Made by a program: the position numbers and the translations under genes. From Tumebacillus permanentifrigoris (GTDB lineage Bacteria > Bacillota > Bacilli > Tumebacillales > Tumebacillaceae): a stretch of DNA of 64,000 nucleotides. Positions 56,874-64,000 of the stretch are shown piece by piece (the first letter of the stretch is position 1; every line of letters begins with the position of its first letter). The notes beneath the pieces were generated by a model that was not told the origin of the DNA, did no database searches, and saw nothing but the letters and a program-made list of their open reading frames with translations. The stretch lies in NCBI RefSeq assembly GCF_003148565.1, contig NZ_QGGL01000012.1, positions 1-64,000 on the forward strand, written 5' to 3'.

Positions 56874-59800
56874 TTACATGTTGCGGCGGTATTGGCCACC
56901 GACTTGGTAAAGCGAATGGGTGATCTGACCCAGCGAGCAGTAGCGAACGGTTTCCATCAGTTCGTTAAAGATGTTGCCGCCGCTGATCGCGACTTGCTTC
57001 AGTTGTTCCAGCTTGCTTGCCGCCAGCTCCGCATGGCGAGACTGGAAGTCGCGCAAGTTGTGGATCTGCAGTTCCTTTTCCTCTCGGGTTGCGCGCGCCA
57101 GTTCGATTTTCGGTGCTTCGTAATCGTCTGCGAGCGTCGCCGGGTTGAGGTAGGTGTTCACCCCGATGATCGGGAGCGTACCGTTGTGTTTGAGGGTCTC
57201 GTAGTACATCGACTCCTCTTGGATACGGCCGCGTTGGTACTGTGTCTCCATCGCGCCCAACACGCCACCACGATCGTTGATGCGGGAGAACTCATTGAGC
57301 ACCGCTTCTTCGACGAGGTCGGTCAGTTCTTCGATGATGAACGCGCCTTGGTAGGCGTTCTCGTTTTTCATCAAGCCAAATTCCTTGGTGATGATCATCT
57401 GAATCGCCATCGCGCGGCGCACCGATTCCTCGGTCGGCGTGGTGATCGCTTCGTCGTAAGCGTTGGTGTGCAGCGAGTTGCAGTTGTCATGCAGCGCGAT
57501 CAACGCTTGCAAGGTCGTGCGGATGTCGTTGAAGTCGATCTCCTGCGCATGCAGGGAACGGCCTGACGTTTGCACATGGTACTTGAGTTTCTGCGAACGG
57601 TCGTTGCCGCCGTACTTGTTGCGGATCGCCGTCGCCCAGATCCGGCGGGCAACACGACCGATGACGGTGTACTCCGGGTCCATGCCGTTGGAGAAGAAGA
57701 ACGACAGGTTCGGAGCGAAATCGTTGATGTCCATACCCCGGCTCAGGTAGTACTCCACATAGGTGAACGCATTCGCCAGCGTGAACGCCAACTGCGAGAT
57801 CGGGTTCGCCCCTGCTTCCGCGATGTGGTAGCCGGAGATCGAGACCGAGTAGTAGTTGCGGACTTTGTAGTCGATGAAGTACTGCTGGATGTCGCCCATC
57901 ATACGCAGCGCGAATTCAGTGGAGAAGATGCAGGTGTTTTGACCTTGGTCTTCCTTGAGGATATCCGCTTGTACGGTGCCGCGCACGGTCGAGAGCGTGT
58001 ACTGTTGGATCTGCTTGTACTCGTCTTCATTGGGCTGACGGCCGTTTTTCGCAACGAACGCTTCCAACTGCTGGTCGATCGCGGTGTTCATGTACATCGC
58101 GAGGATGATCGGGGCTGGGCCGTTGATCGTCATCGAGACCGATGTGGACGGCGCGCAGAGATCGAACCCGGAGTAGAGTTTTTTCATGTCGTCGAGCGTA
58201 CAGATCGAGACGCCAGATTCACCGATTTTCCCATAGATGTCCGGGCGGTAATCCGGGTCTTCGCCGTACAGGGTGACGGAGTCGAACGCGGTGGAGAGAC
58301 GTTTCGCGTCGTCGTTTTTGGACAGGTAGTGGAAGCGACGGTTGGTACGTTCCGGCGTCCCTTCGCCTGCGAACTGACGCTTCGGATCTTCGCCTTCGCG
58401 CTTGAACGGGAACACGCCTGCGGTGTACGGGAACTCACCGGGCACGTTCTCGGTCATCAGCCAGCGGAGCAGGTCGCCCCAGTCTTCGTACTTCGGCAGC
58501 GAGATCTTCGGGATGCGCGTGCCGGACAGCGATTCGGTGAACAGCGCGGTGCGGATTTCCTTGTCGCGGACTTTGGTGATGAACTCGTCGGCGGTGTACT
58601 GTTCCTTGAGCTTCGGCCAGTTGTCCAGCAATTGCTTGGATTGCGGGTGCAGGTTGAGTTCCTGTGCCGCGATCTGTGCGTCGATCGCCGCTTGGGTTTC
58701 CGGTTGGCCCTCGAACAGCGGGCGGACACCCTTGAGCTGGAACAATTTGCGCGAGACGTCGACTTGCTGGTTGACGAAGCGCTTGTAGTCGCGAACGGTC
58801 GAAGCGATTTCGCCAAGGTACTGGATGCGCTCCGTCGGGATGATGTAGTTTTTCTTGGACACCGAGTCGGTCACGACGAGTGAGGACTGCCAGGACAGGT
58901 CTTTTTTGTCGTTGATGATGTCGATCAAGGCGCGGTACAGCACATTGGTACCTGGATCGTTAAACTGGCTGGCGATCGTGCCGTAGATCGGCATCTCGTT
59001 GGTATCTTGCTCCCACAGGTTGTGGTTGCGTTGGAATTGCTTTTTGACATCGCGCAGTGCATCTGCGGAGCCTTTGCGTTCGAACTTGTTGATCGCGACG
59101 AGGTCGGCGAAGTCGAGCATGTCGATTTTTTCCAACTGCGACGGTGCGCCGAACTCGGAGGTCATCACGTACAGCGAGAGGTCGACGACTTTGGTGATCT
59201 CCGCGTCGCCTTGGCCGATCCCGGAGGTCTCGACGATGACGAGGTCGTAGCCCGCCGTTTTCACAACGTCGATCGCTTCCTTGATCGCCGCCGAGAGTTC
59301 GGAGCGGGAGTCACGCGTTGCCAGCGAGCGCATGTAGACGCGCGGGTTGTGGATGGCGTTCATGCGGATGCGGTCGCCAAGCAGTGCTCCGCCTGTTTTT
59401 TGCTTCGACGGGTCGACGGAGAGGATCGCAATCGTCTTGTCGCTGAAGTCGTTCAGGAAACGGCGCACCAGTTCGTCGGTCAGCGACGATTTGCCTGCGC
59501 CGCCGGTTCCGGTGATGCCGAGCACGGGCACGTTCTGTGCTTTCTCGCTCAATTCAGCGAGCAGTTGCTTTTGACGCTCGTCGGTGGAGGTGACCGATTC
59601 CTCTGCGAGGGTGATCAACTTGGAGATCGCGAGGATGTTTTTCTCCTGTACTTGTCCGACCAGCGCTTCGAGTTGCTTCGGCGTTGCAAAGTCAGCATTT
59701 TCCAGCATGTGGTTGATCTGTCCTTGCAGACCCATGCGACGCCCGTCGTCCGGGGAGTAGATCTTCGTGATGCCGTAGGCTTCCAGTTCGCGGATCTCAT

Positions 59801-60119
59801 CAGGGACGATGACACCGCCGCCGCCGCCGAACAGCTTGATGTGGCCGGCACCGCGTTCCTTGAGCATGTCGTACATGTATTTGAAGTACTCGACGTGACC
59901 GCCTTGGTAGGACGAGACAGCGATTGCTTGTGCGTCCTCTTGAATCGCGGCGTTGATGACTTCCTCCGCCGAACGGTTATGTCCGAGGTGAATGACTTCC
60001 GCTCCTGATGCTTGCAGGATGCGGCGCATGATGTTGATCGAAGCGTCATGGCCATCGAACAGCGCGGAGGCGGTGACGAAGCGAATTTTATGTTTGGGTT
60101 TATACGCGGTGGTTTCCAT
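56874..60119 (-). CDS. icmF: Fused isobutyryl-CoA mutase with MeaB-type GTPase
   Basis: This 1081-residue protein has the IcmF order. First comes a B12-binding domain (residues 1-140) with His24 in FDGHDAS as candidate cobalt ligand. Then a MeaB-like G-protein chaperone follows, with P-loop [13 protein letters not shown] near residue 205. The last part is the substrate-binding mutase TIM barrel ([20 protein letters not shown] region onward). It interconverts isobutyryl-CoA and n-butyryl-CoA and repairs itself with GTP. It follows a TetR gene by 18 bp and probably takes part in branched-chain acid metabolism. Confidence 0.95.
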   Translation of the reverse strand: METTAYKPKHKIRFVTASALFDGHDASINIMRRILQASGAEVIHLGHNRSAEEVINAAIQEDAQAIAVSSYQGGHVEYFKYMYDMLKERGAGHIKLFGGGGGVIVPDEIRELEAYGITKIYSPDDGRRMGLQGQINHMLENADFATPKQLEALVGQVQEKNILAISKLITLAEESVTSTDERQKQLLAELSEKAQNVPVLGITGTGGAGKSSLTDELVRRFLNDFSDKTIAILSVDPSKQKTGGALLGDRIRMNAIHNPRVYMRSLATRDSRSELSAAIKEAIDVVKTAGYDLVIVETSGIGQGDAEITKVVDLSLYVMTSEFGAPSQLEKIDMLDFADLVAINKFERKGSADALRDVKKQFQRNHNLWEQDTNEMPIYGTIASQFNDPGTNVLYRALIDIINDKKDLSWQSSLVVTDSVSKKNYIIPTERIQYLGEIASTVRDYKRFVNQQVDVSRKLFQLKGVRPLFEGQPETQAAIDAQIAAQELNLHPQSKQLLDNWPKLKEQYTADEFITKVRDKEIRTALFTESLSGTRIPKISLPKYEDWGDLLRWLMTENVPGEFPYTAGVFPFKREGEDPKRQFAGEGTPERTNRRFHYLSKNDDAKRLSTAFDSVTLYGEDPDYRPDIYGKIGESGVSICTLDDMKKLYSGFDLCAPSTSVSMTINGPAPIILAMYMNTAIDQQLEAFVAKNGRQPNEDEYKQIQQYTLSTVRGTVQADILKEDQGQNTCIFSTEFALRMMGDIQQYFIDYKVRNYYSVSISGYHIAEAGANPISQLAFTLANAFTYVEYYLSRGMDINDFAPNLSFFFSNGMDPEYTVIGRVARRIWATAIRNKYGGNDRSQKLKYHVQTSGRSLHAQEIDFNDIRTTLQALIALHDNCNSLHTNAYDEAITTPTEESVRRAMAIQMIITKEFGLMKNENAYQGAFIIEELTDLVEEAVLNEFSRINDRGGVLGAMETQYQRGRIQEESMYYETLKHNGTLPIIGVNTYLNPATLADDYEAPKIELARATREEKELQIHNLRDFQSRHAELAASKLEQLKQVAISGGNIFNELMETVRYCSLGQITHSLYQVGGQYRRNM

Positions 60120-60137
60120 AAGACAGATCCCCTTTCC

Positions 60138-60767
60138 TTAGTGGGAATGAATTTCGCGCAGCAACAGAGCGACTTGACGCTCCGTGTAGTCTTCGAGCGT
60201 GTAGTGGCGGTGCAAGGCCCAGCGGCGGAATGTCCACATCTGGCCGAGCACGATGATGTTATGTGCTGTTAGTTTGACGTGCTGTGGCTCCAATTGCAGA
60301 GAACCGTCACGACGTCCAATCTCCAAGATATCGGTGAACAAATGCGTGATTTCTTCTTCCTTCTGCAACACGAGCTTCAAGGTCTCCGGTGGGAGCGACT
60401 TGGTCTCTTGGTAGATCAGAAGCACGTAGTCTTGCAGTTCATCGACACAGGCGAAAAACCGCTTGATCGATTTCACGAGCAGGTCGCGCCCATTCTCCGC
60501 TTCCAGCCGGGCTTCGGTCAAGCGCTTCTCCACTTCTTGGTGGATGTAGGCGCAGACCAAGTAGAGCACATCTTCCTTGGACTGTAGGTATTCGTAGAGC
60601 GTCCCGATGCCAATTCCGCTCGCCTTGGCGATTTCGCGCGTGGTGGTTTTGTGAAAGCCTTTTTCCACAAAAAGATCCACCGCCGCCTGCACGATCTGCA
60701 GTCGCCGTGCCTCGACCAACTGCGGGTCTAACACGCGTGAGGGAATTGGTTTGGCTTCCTTCGACAT
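60138..60767 (-). CDS. TetR-family regulator of icmF operon
   Basis: This is a 209-residue protein; GGGAGGTGACGACG sets the ATG at 60767. The HTH reads IVQAAVDLFVEKGFHKTTTR and EIAKASGIGIGTLYEYLQSK. The C-terminal ligand domain resembles FadR-type acyl-CoA sensors of Bacilli (YVLLIYQETKSLPPETLKLV). It is co-transcribed with icmF and probably binds the palindrome at 60783-60800 to repress both genes until an acyl-CoA binds. Confidence 0.85.
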   Translation of the reverse strand: MSKEAKPIPSRVLDPQLVEARRLQIVQAAVDLFVEKGFHKTTTREIAKASGIGIGTLYEYLQSKEDVLYLVCAYIHQEVEKRLTEARLEAENGRDLLVKSIKRFFACVDELQDYVLLIYQETKSLPPETLKLVLQKEEEITHLFTDILEIGRRDGSLQLEPQHVKLTAHNIIVLGQMWTFRRWALHRHYTLEDYTERQVALLLREIHSH

Positions 60768-60782
60768 CGTCGTCACCTCCCG

Positions 60783-60800
60783 ACCGAGCGCTCGTTCGGT
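60783..60800. promoter_or_regulatory. Palindromic operator upstream of TetR gene
   Basis: ACCGAGCGCTCGTTCGGT is an 18-bp imperfect palindrome 16 bp before the TetR start. A second inverted repeat, TTCGG-N4-CCGAA, overlaps its end (60795-60808). Position and size suit TetR autoregulation. Confidence 0.6.
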
Positions 60801-60851
60801 TTTCCGAACAATTTCAGTGTATTCGGTAGGATAGGGGTTCGTCAAGAACAA

Positions 60852-60890
60852 GAAGAGCGCAGACCGATTGGGTCTGCGCTCCGTAAGTGG
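60852..60890 (-). terminator. Terminator of lipoprotein gene
   Basis: AGCGCAGACC and GGTCTGCGCT pair around ATTG or similar; weak T content follows on the minus strand. Confidence 0.7.
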
Positions 60891-60909
60891 GTAATCGTAT
60901 GATTACGTG

Positions 60910-61539
60910 TTATTTCGTGAGAGTGCCTTCCTTGGAAACCACTTTGTAGGTGTTGCCGGACTTCTCAAGGGTGTAGGTCAGGCCTTTGTAGGTGACCGTG
61001 TATTTGCTGTCTTTGGATTCAACTTTCACATCCGCGTATTGAGCTTTCGCGCCTGCGATGTTGTTTTTGCCGAGTTTCGCCGGGTCAGCAACAGCGGTGA
61101 GCGGGGTGAATTTGGTTTTCTTGGATTCATCCTTCGCAGCCGCGTTGTTTTTGTTGACCAGAGCTTCAGCTTCCTTGTTCACTTTTGCCAGCAGAGTTGC
61201 ATCGCCGAGGGCAGCCGTGTACTCCTTGGTTGCTGCATCCTTGCCCCAGTACGGATCGAGGAAAGTCAACGACTCCTCTTGCTTTTTCGACGGAGCGGTG
61301 TAGGCGGTGTCCTTGCCAGCATCGTCGATCCCTTTTACTGCTTTGCTGAATTGGGAAGTCATTTTCTCATCCGCGATCAGCGCTGCAGCGAAGACTGCAC
61401 GGTTGATTTTTTCCGGATCTTCCTTCTTCGTTTCGGTAGCGGTGTTCGTTTTGGTGTCATCGGTTTTGGAGCAGCCGACGCCAACTACAGCAGTCATAAC
61501 GAGCATCGCTGCGAGTGCGAGTTTCGTGAATTTTTTCAT
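60910..61539 (-). CDS. Lysine-rich lipoprotein of unknown function
   Basis: This is a 209-residue protein. The signal is MKKFTKLALAAMLVMTAVVG with lipobox VGVGC. A Thr/Lys linker follows. The rest is Ala/Lys-rich helix, ending in a beta-hairpin-like repeat (YTVTYKGLTYTLEKSGNTYK). No enzyme motif is seen. An extracytoplasmic binding or structural role is possible. Confidence 0.7.
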   Translation of the reverse strand: MKKFTKLALAAMLVMTAVVGVGCSKTDDTKTNTATETKKEDPEKINRAVFAAALIADEKMTSQFSKAVKGIDDAGKDTAYTAPSKKQEESLTFLDPYWGKDAATKEYTAALGDATLLAKVNKEAEALVNKNNAAAKDESKKTKFTPLTAVADPAKLGKNNIAGAKAQYADVKVESKDSKYTVTYKGLTYTLEKSGNTYKVVSKEGTLTK

Positions 61540-61674
61540 TTTAATAATTCCCCCTATTCACGCTAGAGTGTATCATAGCCCGCTAAGAAAAGGAATTAGG
61601 GAGGGAATTTTCATAATAGTTAGAATTATTATCACTATACATCAATTGCATAAAAATTCATAGTTTATGCAATC

Positions 61675-61722
61675 GAAAAAAGCTGGTTTTCCTCTTTACC
61701 GCGTTGTTCAGGTAAAACCAGC
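61675..61722 (-). terminator. Terminator of YqgQ-like gene
   Basis: GCTGGTTTT and AAAACCAGC pair with further matches inside; on the minus strand a T6 run follows. The rest of the 61540-61825 gap has an AT-rich promoter region of the lipoprotein gene and nothing else recognised. Confidence 0.8.
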
Positions 61723-61825
61723 CTTGATGTATTCAATGTTCGGCGTGATAGGGTGATGAAGAGATCGGAGAATCGGGAATTTCAATCTTGAATATTTCTT
61801 GATTGTGAGATGAACAAATATTTTT

Positions 61826-62053
61826 TCAATTCTCGTCCGTATCAAGTTCGCGGTATGCGCGGCGAAGGGCTATTTTCAAATCGCGGAACTCCTCGTCGTC
61901 AACCGTCTTGTTTTCATACAGATCGTCCAGTTCGAGGTCCATCAGCACGATGTCGTCGAGGGGGTCGCCGGTATAGACCAAGGTGTTGAAGCGTTTCAAC
62001 ACCTCGCGCACGCGCATGACGCCACGGTGCGCCTCCAAACTAAGCAGTTTCAC
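61826..62053 (-). CDS. YqgQ-like small protein (DUF910)
   Basis: This 75-residue protein has the family text REVLKRFNTLVYTGDPLDDI followed by ELDDLYENKTVDDEEFRDLK, which matches YqgQ in length and pattern. YqgQ folds as a small three-helix protein of unknown role. Its start overlaps the stop of the upstream Cys-rich gene by 4 bases. Confidence 0.82.
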   Translation of the reverse strand: MKLLSLEAHRGVMRVREVLKRFNTLVYTGDPLDDIVLMDLELDDLYENKTVDDEEFRDLKIALRRAYRELDTDEN

Positions 62054-62862
62054 AGTCTCCGTCCTCCTTGGATCAAAATTTCCAATTCCTTATAGAAGTC
62101 AGCGCCGTAGCGCGAGGTCAGCAACTCCTGCCCTTCCACGTAGGCGGGTCGGTAGCGTTCGAGGGCAAACACATCGGCCGGCAGGTTGCGACGGATGTTC
62201 GGACTCTGGTCAGTCTCATCGTCTGTGGCGCGCAAGTCTTGGTTGGCGCAGATGAAGTCGAGGCGATAGTCAGCCCCCCAACGAGAGAACGCGGCGGTCT
62301 GTTCGGTGAGGGCGGTGAGCAACGTCCGTCCATCCGCCTCCGACTCGATCAGTTCAAGCGGGTAGAGCAAGCAGGACAACGGCTTGACCGATTCGGGCGC
62401 GAGGCCCGCTTGCACCGCATAGCGATGTGCCATGCAGGCGGGACCCTGCTCCTCGACGTGGCAAAACGTACAATCCCCGGCAAACGTCCCGATCGTCTGG
62501 TGGCCGGCCGTCTCCAAGTGGCGTTCGTACAGACCCTTTTGCAGCAAGTGGCGGACCCGCTCTGGTGTGAGGTAGGCGGCGATGCCATCGAGGTGCTCGT
62601 CCAGCATCGGCAACAACTCCTTGGCGGGTGGAAACGGAAAGCCTCCTTCGCAACAGGACGCGACGTGTGCCAGATGACAGTGCGCGCAGTCGAGTTGCAC
62701 CAGCGTTTGGAGCGCTGCGACGTCCACATCTACCTCAAACGCGGCAAGCGGCAGGATCGCTCGCGCCTGCCGCCCCTTTTTCCAGTATTTGCGCAGATGG
62801 TACGCTTCCCCTTCGGTCAGATCCAGCGGCGTGCCGATGAAGCGGTAGCCGTGCGGATTCAT
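62050..62862 (-). CDS. Cys-rich DUF3109-type protein
   Basis: This is a 270-residue protein; the ATG at 62862 overlaps the previous stop. Cysteine groups CAHCHLAHVASCC, CTFCHVEEQGPAC and a further CLLYP region suit binding of iron-sulfur clusters or zinc, as in YkgJ/DUF3109 proteins. It has no signal peptide. Function of the family is unknown. It is in an operon between a hypothetical gene and the YqgQ-like gene. Confidence 0.7.
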   Translation of the reverse strand: MNPHGYRFIGTPLDLTEGEAYHLRKYWKKGRQARAILPLAAFEVDVDVAALQTLVQLDCAHCHLAHVASCCEGGFPFPPAKELLPMLDEHLDGIAAYLTPERVRHLLQKGLYERHLETAGHQTIGTFAGDCTFCHVEEQGPACMAHRYAVQAGLAPESVKPLSCLLYPLELIESEADGRTLLTALTEQTAAFSRWGADYRLDFICANQDLRATDDETDQSPNIRRNLPADVFALERYRPAYVEGQELLTSRYGADFYKELEILIQGGRRL

Positions 62863-63308
62863 TCCGGTTGTGGAACCGGGAACAGGGTTTGGCCAAGTTC
62901 GCGGATCGCGAGCATCTCTTCGACCGACTTGTTGGTATCCATGATGATCGTGCGGAACACGATACAATTGCTGCCTTGCAGTTCAATCGCATACAGATCC
63001 ATGCAACGTCCGATCAGCATCGTGGATTCGTCGCCGATGTAGACCGAATTGATCAGTTCAAGGATCGTCTCGATGATCTGCTCAGGTCCTGCGTCGCGCA
63101 GTTCCGGGGTCAATTCGTCGAGACGACACAGCAGGTCCACGATGCCGAGACGCTGGCCTTTGTAGGCAAATTCGTACAAGTCTTGGACCGGATACGGCAC
63201 CAAGCGCGTCTGCTCCCACATCGCCACCATCAGCGATTGGCCAAACTGCACCTGTCCATTTTCCATTGTGACTTCCACCGTCACTTGTTTCTGTTGGTTG
63301 TCGCTCAT
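62859..63308 (-). CDS. Hypothetical protein
   Basis: This is a 149-residue protein starting MSDNQQKQVTVEVTMENGQV. It is acidic with mixed alpha/beta composition and a hydrophobic helix region (IVDLLCRLDELTPEL). It starts the operon with the Cys-rich and YqgQ-like genes. No family is recognised. Confidence 0.6.
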   Translation of the reverse strand: MSDNQQKQVTVEVTMENGQVQFGQSLMVAMWEQTRLVPYPVQDLYEFAYKGQRLGIVDLLCRLDELTPELRDAGPEQIIETILELINSVYIGDESTMLIGRCMDLYAIELQGSNCIVFRTIIMDTNKSVEEMLAIRELGQTLFPVPQPE

Positions 63309-63354
63309 GCAGGTTCACTCCGTTTTCGGCAAGGTGTTCCTATTATAGCATATC

Positions 63355-63397
63355 GAAAAGCCCCGAACCGCAAGCGGCCGGGGCGTTTTTTGCAAGA
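63355..63397 (-). terminator. Terminator of SDR gene
   Basis: AAAAGCCCCG-N-CCG and CGGCCGGGGCGTTTT form the stem with a T or A run on either side. On the minus strand it follows the SDR stop. Confidence 0.8.
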
Positions 63398-63398
63398 C

Positions 63399-64000
63399 TT
63401 AGTCCTTGTGTTTCGCGAAGTTGCCTGCCATCTTGGCGACTAACTTGCGCGGCAGGAGGCGCGGCAGTTGGGTGGTGAAAGCGTTCTGCGCGCCATCGAC
63501 CACGAAGCTGCGGTTCTGTTCCAAGCCTTTCAATGCGGAGGACACCACTTGCTGTGGCGTGCGCAGCTTGCCAAATGCCGGGGCCCCGGAAGCGTCGAAG
63601 AAGTTCGTCGCCGTCGCACCTGGACACAGGCCGAGCACTTTCACACCGTACTTTTGGTTCTCCTCCCACAGCGCTTCGGACAGCGAGAGCACGAACGCTT
63701 TGGTCGCCCCGTAAACGGCCATGTTCGGCACTGGTTGGAACGCGACCAAGGACGCGACGTTGACGATCGCGCCGCTTTGCTTGGCGACCATCGCCGGCAA
63801 GTACGCATGGATCATGTCGACCACCGTCGTCACGTTGACCATCACTTGCTCATGCTCTTGGTCCGCGTCGTTGTGTACGAACTCCCCGCTCGACCCGAAG
63901 CCTGCGTTGTTGATCAGATAGTCGATGTGCAAGCCCAACGCCTGCGTCTGACGGTACACTTCCTTCGCCGCATGTTCCGCACTCAAATCGGCGAGCACGA
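63399..64000 (-). CDS. Short-chain dehydrogenase/reductase (5' end outside window)
   Basis: About 200 C-terminal residues are visible and the frame is open to the edge. NNAGFGSSGEF follows the cofactor-binding motif, which is outside. The catalytic Ser is in IVNVASLVAF and the YxxxK motif is YGATKAFV. PGATATNFF is the usual loop after beta-6. It belongs to the classical SDR group (YqjQ/DltE-like, reductase of unknown substrate). Confidence 0.88.
   Translation of the reverse strand, partial: VLADLSAEHAAKEVYRQTQALGLHIDYLINNAGFGSSGEFVHNDADQEHEQVMVNVTTVVDMIHAYLPAMVAKQSGAIVNVASLVAFQPVPNMAVYGATKAFVLSLSEALWEENQKYGVKVLGLCPGATATNFFDASGAPAFGKLRTPQQVVSSALKGLEQNRSFVVDGAQNAFTTQLPRLLPRKLVAKMAGNFAKHKD

Noticed and set aside
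57570-60008. Long plus-strand frames (437 and 333 codons) opposite icmF
   Set aside because: They are antisense shadows of icmF with Arg/Asp/Val-biased composition and no ribosome binding site.

Overview
The window comes from the chromosome of a GC-rich, endospore-forming Firmicute. A GerA/GerB/GerC-type germination operon, a YhcN/YlaJ-type lipoprotein, strong AGGAGG ribosome binding sites, and GGDEF and HD-GYP proteins support this. The gene mix (fused isobutyryl-CoA mutase, large SLH and aBig surface proteins) is reminiscent of Tumebacillus and other Alicyclobacillaceae, but that placement is an inference.

Bases 1 to about 19,320 are one arm of an integrated temperate phage whose other arm lies left of the window. 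Most of it is a tightly packed minus-strand early operon. It encodes small hypothetical proteins, a PAPS-reductase-like PP-loop protein, a radical SAM protein, a BRO-type antirepressor, a RusA resolvase, a DnaB helicase, a DnaC-like loader, an O-like initiator with an iteron array inside its gene, an HNH protein, a recombination protein with an SSB-like acidic tail, and a Gam-like protein. A divergent XRE pair (14.4-15.2 kb) forms the genetic switch. The AT-richer segment 15.3-17.8 kb holds a candidate RRNPP quorum-sensing cassette: an HTH-TPR receptor and, overlapping its end, a tiny secreted pro-peptide carrying the nonapeptide IAYEVPPGP twice. A large serine integrase lies beside it, and the prophage ends inside a host free-methionine-R-sulfoxide-reductase gene, of which only the first ~71 codons remain here.

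From 19.6 to 33.7 kb the chromosome holds tcdA, a striking cluster of six DnaA boxes, an SLH surface protein, a ~1960-residue protein of about 17 tandem aBig-like domains, a frameshifted smaller paralogue of it, a CHASE3-like/GGDEF protein, and a tyrosine-recombinase homologue that seems to lack its catalytic residues.

From 33.8 to 44.4 kb there are a DUF2935-type gene, queD-queE-queC (preQ0 synthesis), an M16 peptidase pair, small zinc-finger and membrane proteins, type II NADH dehydrogenase with a likely Rex operator, a candidate small RNA, a CYTH protein, a LysM-CAP secreted protein, a LysR regulator and tatA.

From 44.4 to 52.3 kb lies the germination cluster: a GerB, GerA, GerC and small membrane protein operon, and a divergent orphan GerB-like gene. 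A YhcN-type lipoprotein and an APC permease follow. The last part holds an HD-GYP protein, a TIGR00300-type ornithine cyclodeaminase homologue, lipoproteins, a TetR regulator plus icmF, a YqgQ-like protein, a Cys-rich DUF3109-type protein and a truncated SDR dehydrogenase at the right edge. No rRNA, tRNA, CRISPR array or insertion sequence was seen.
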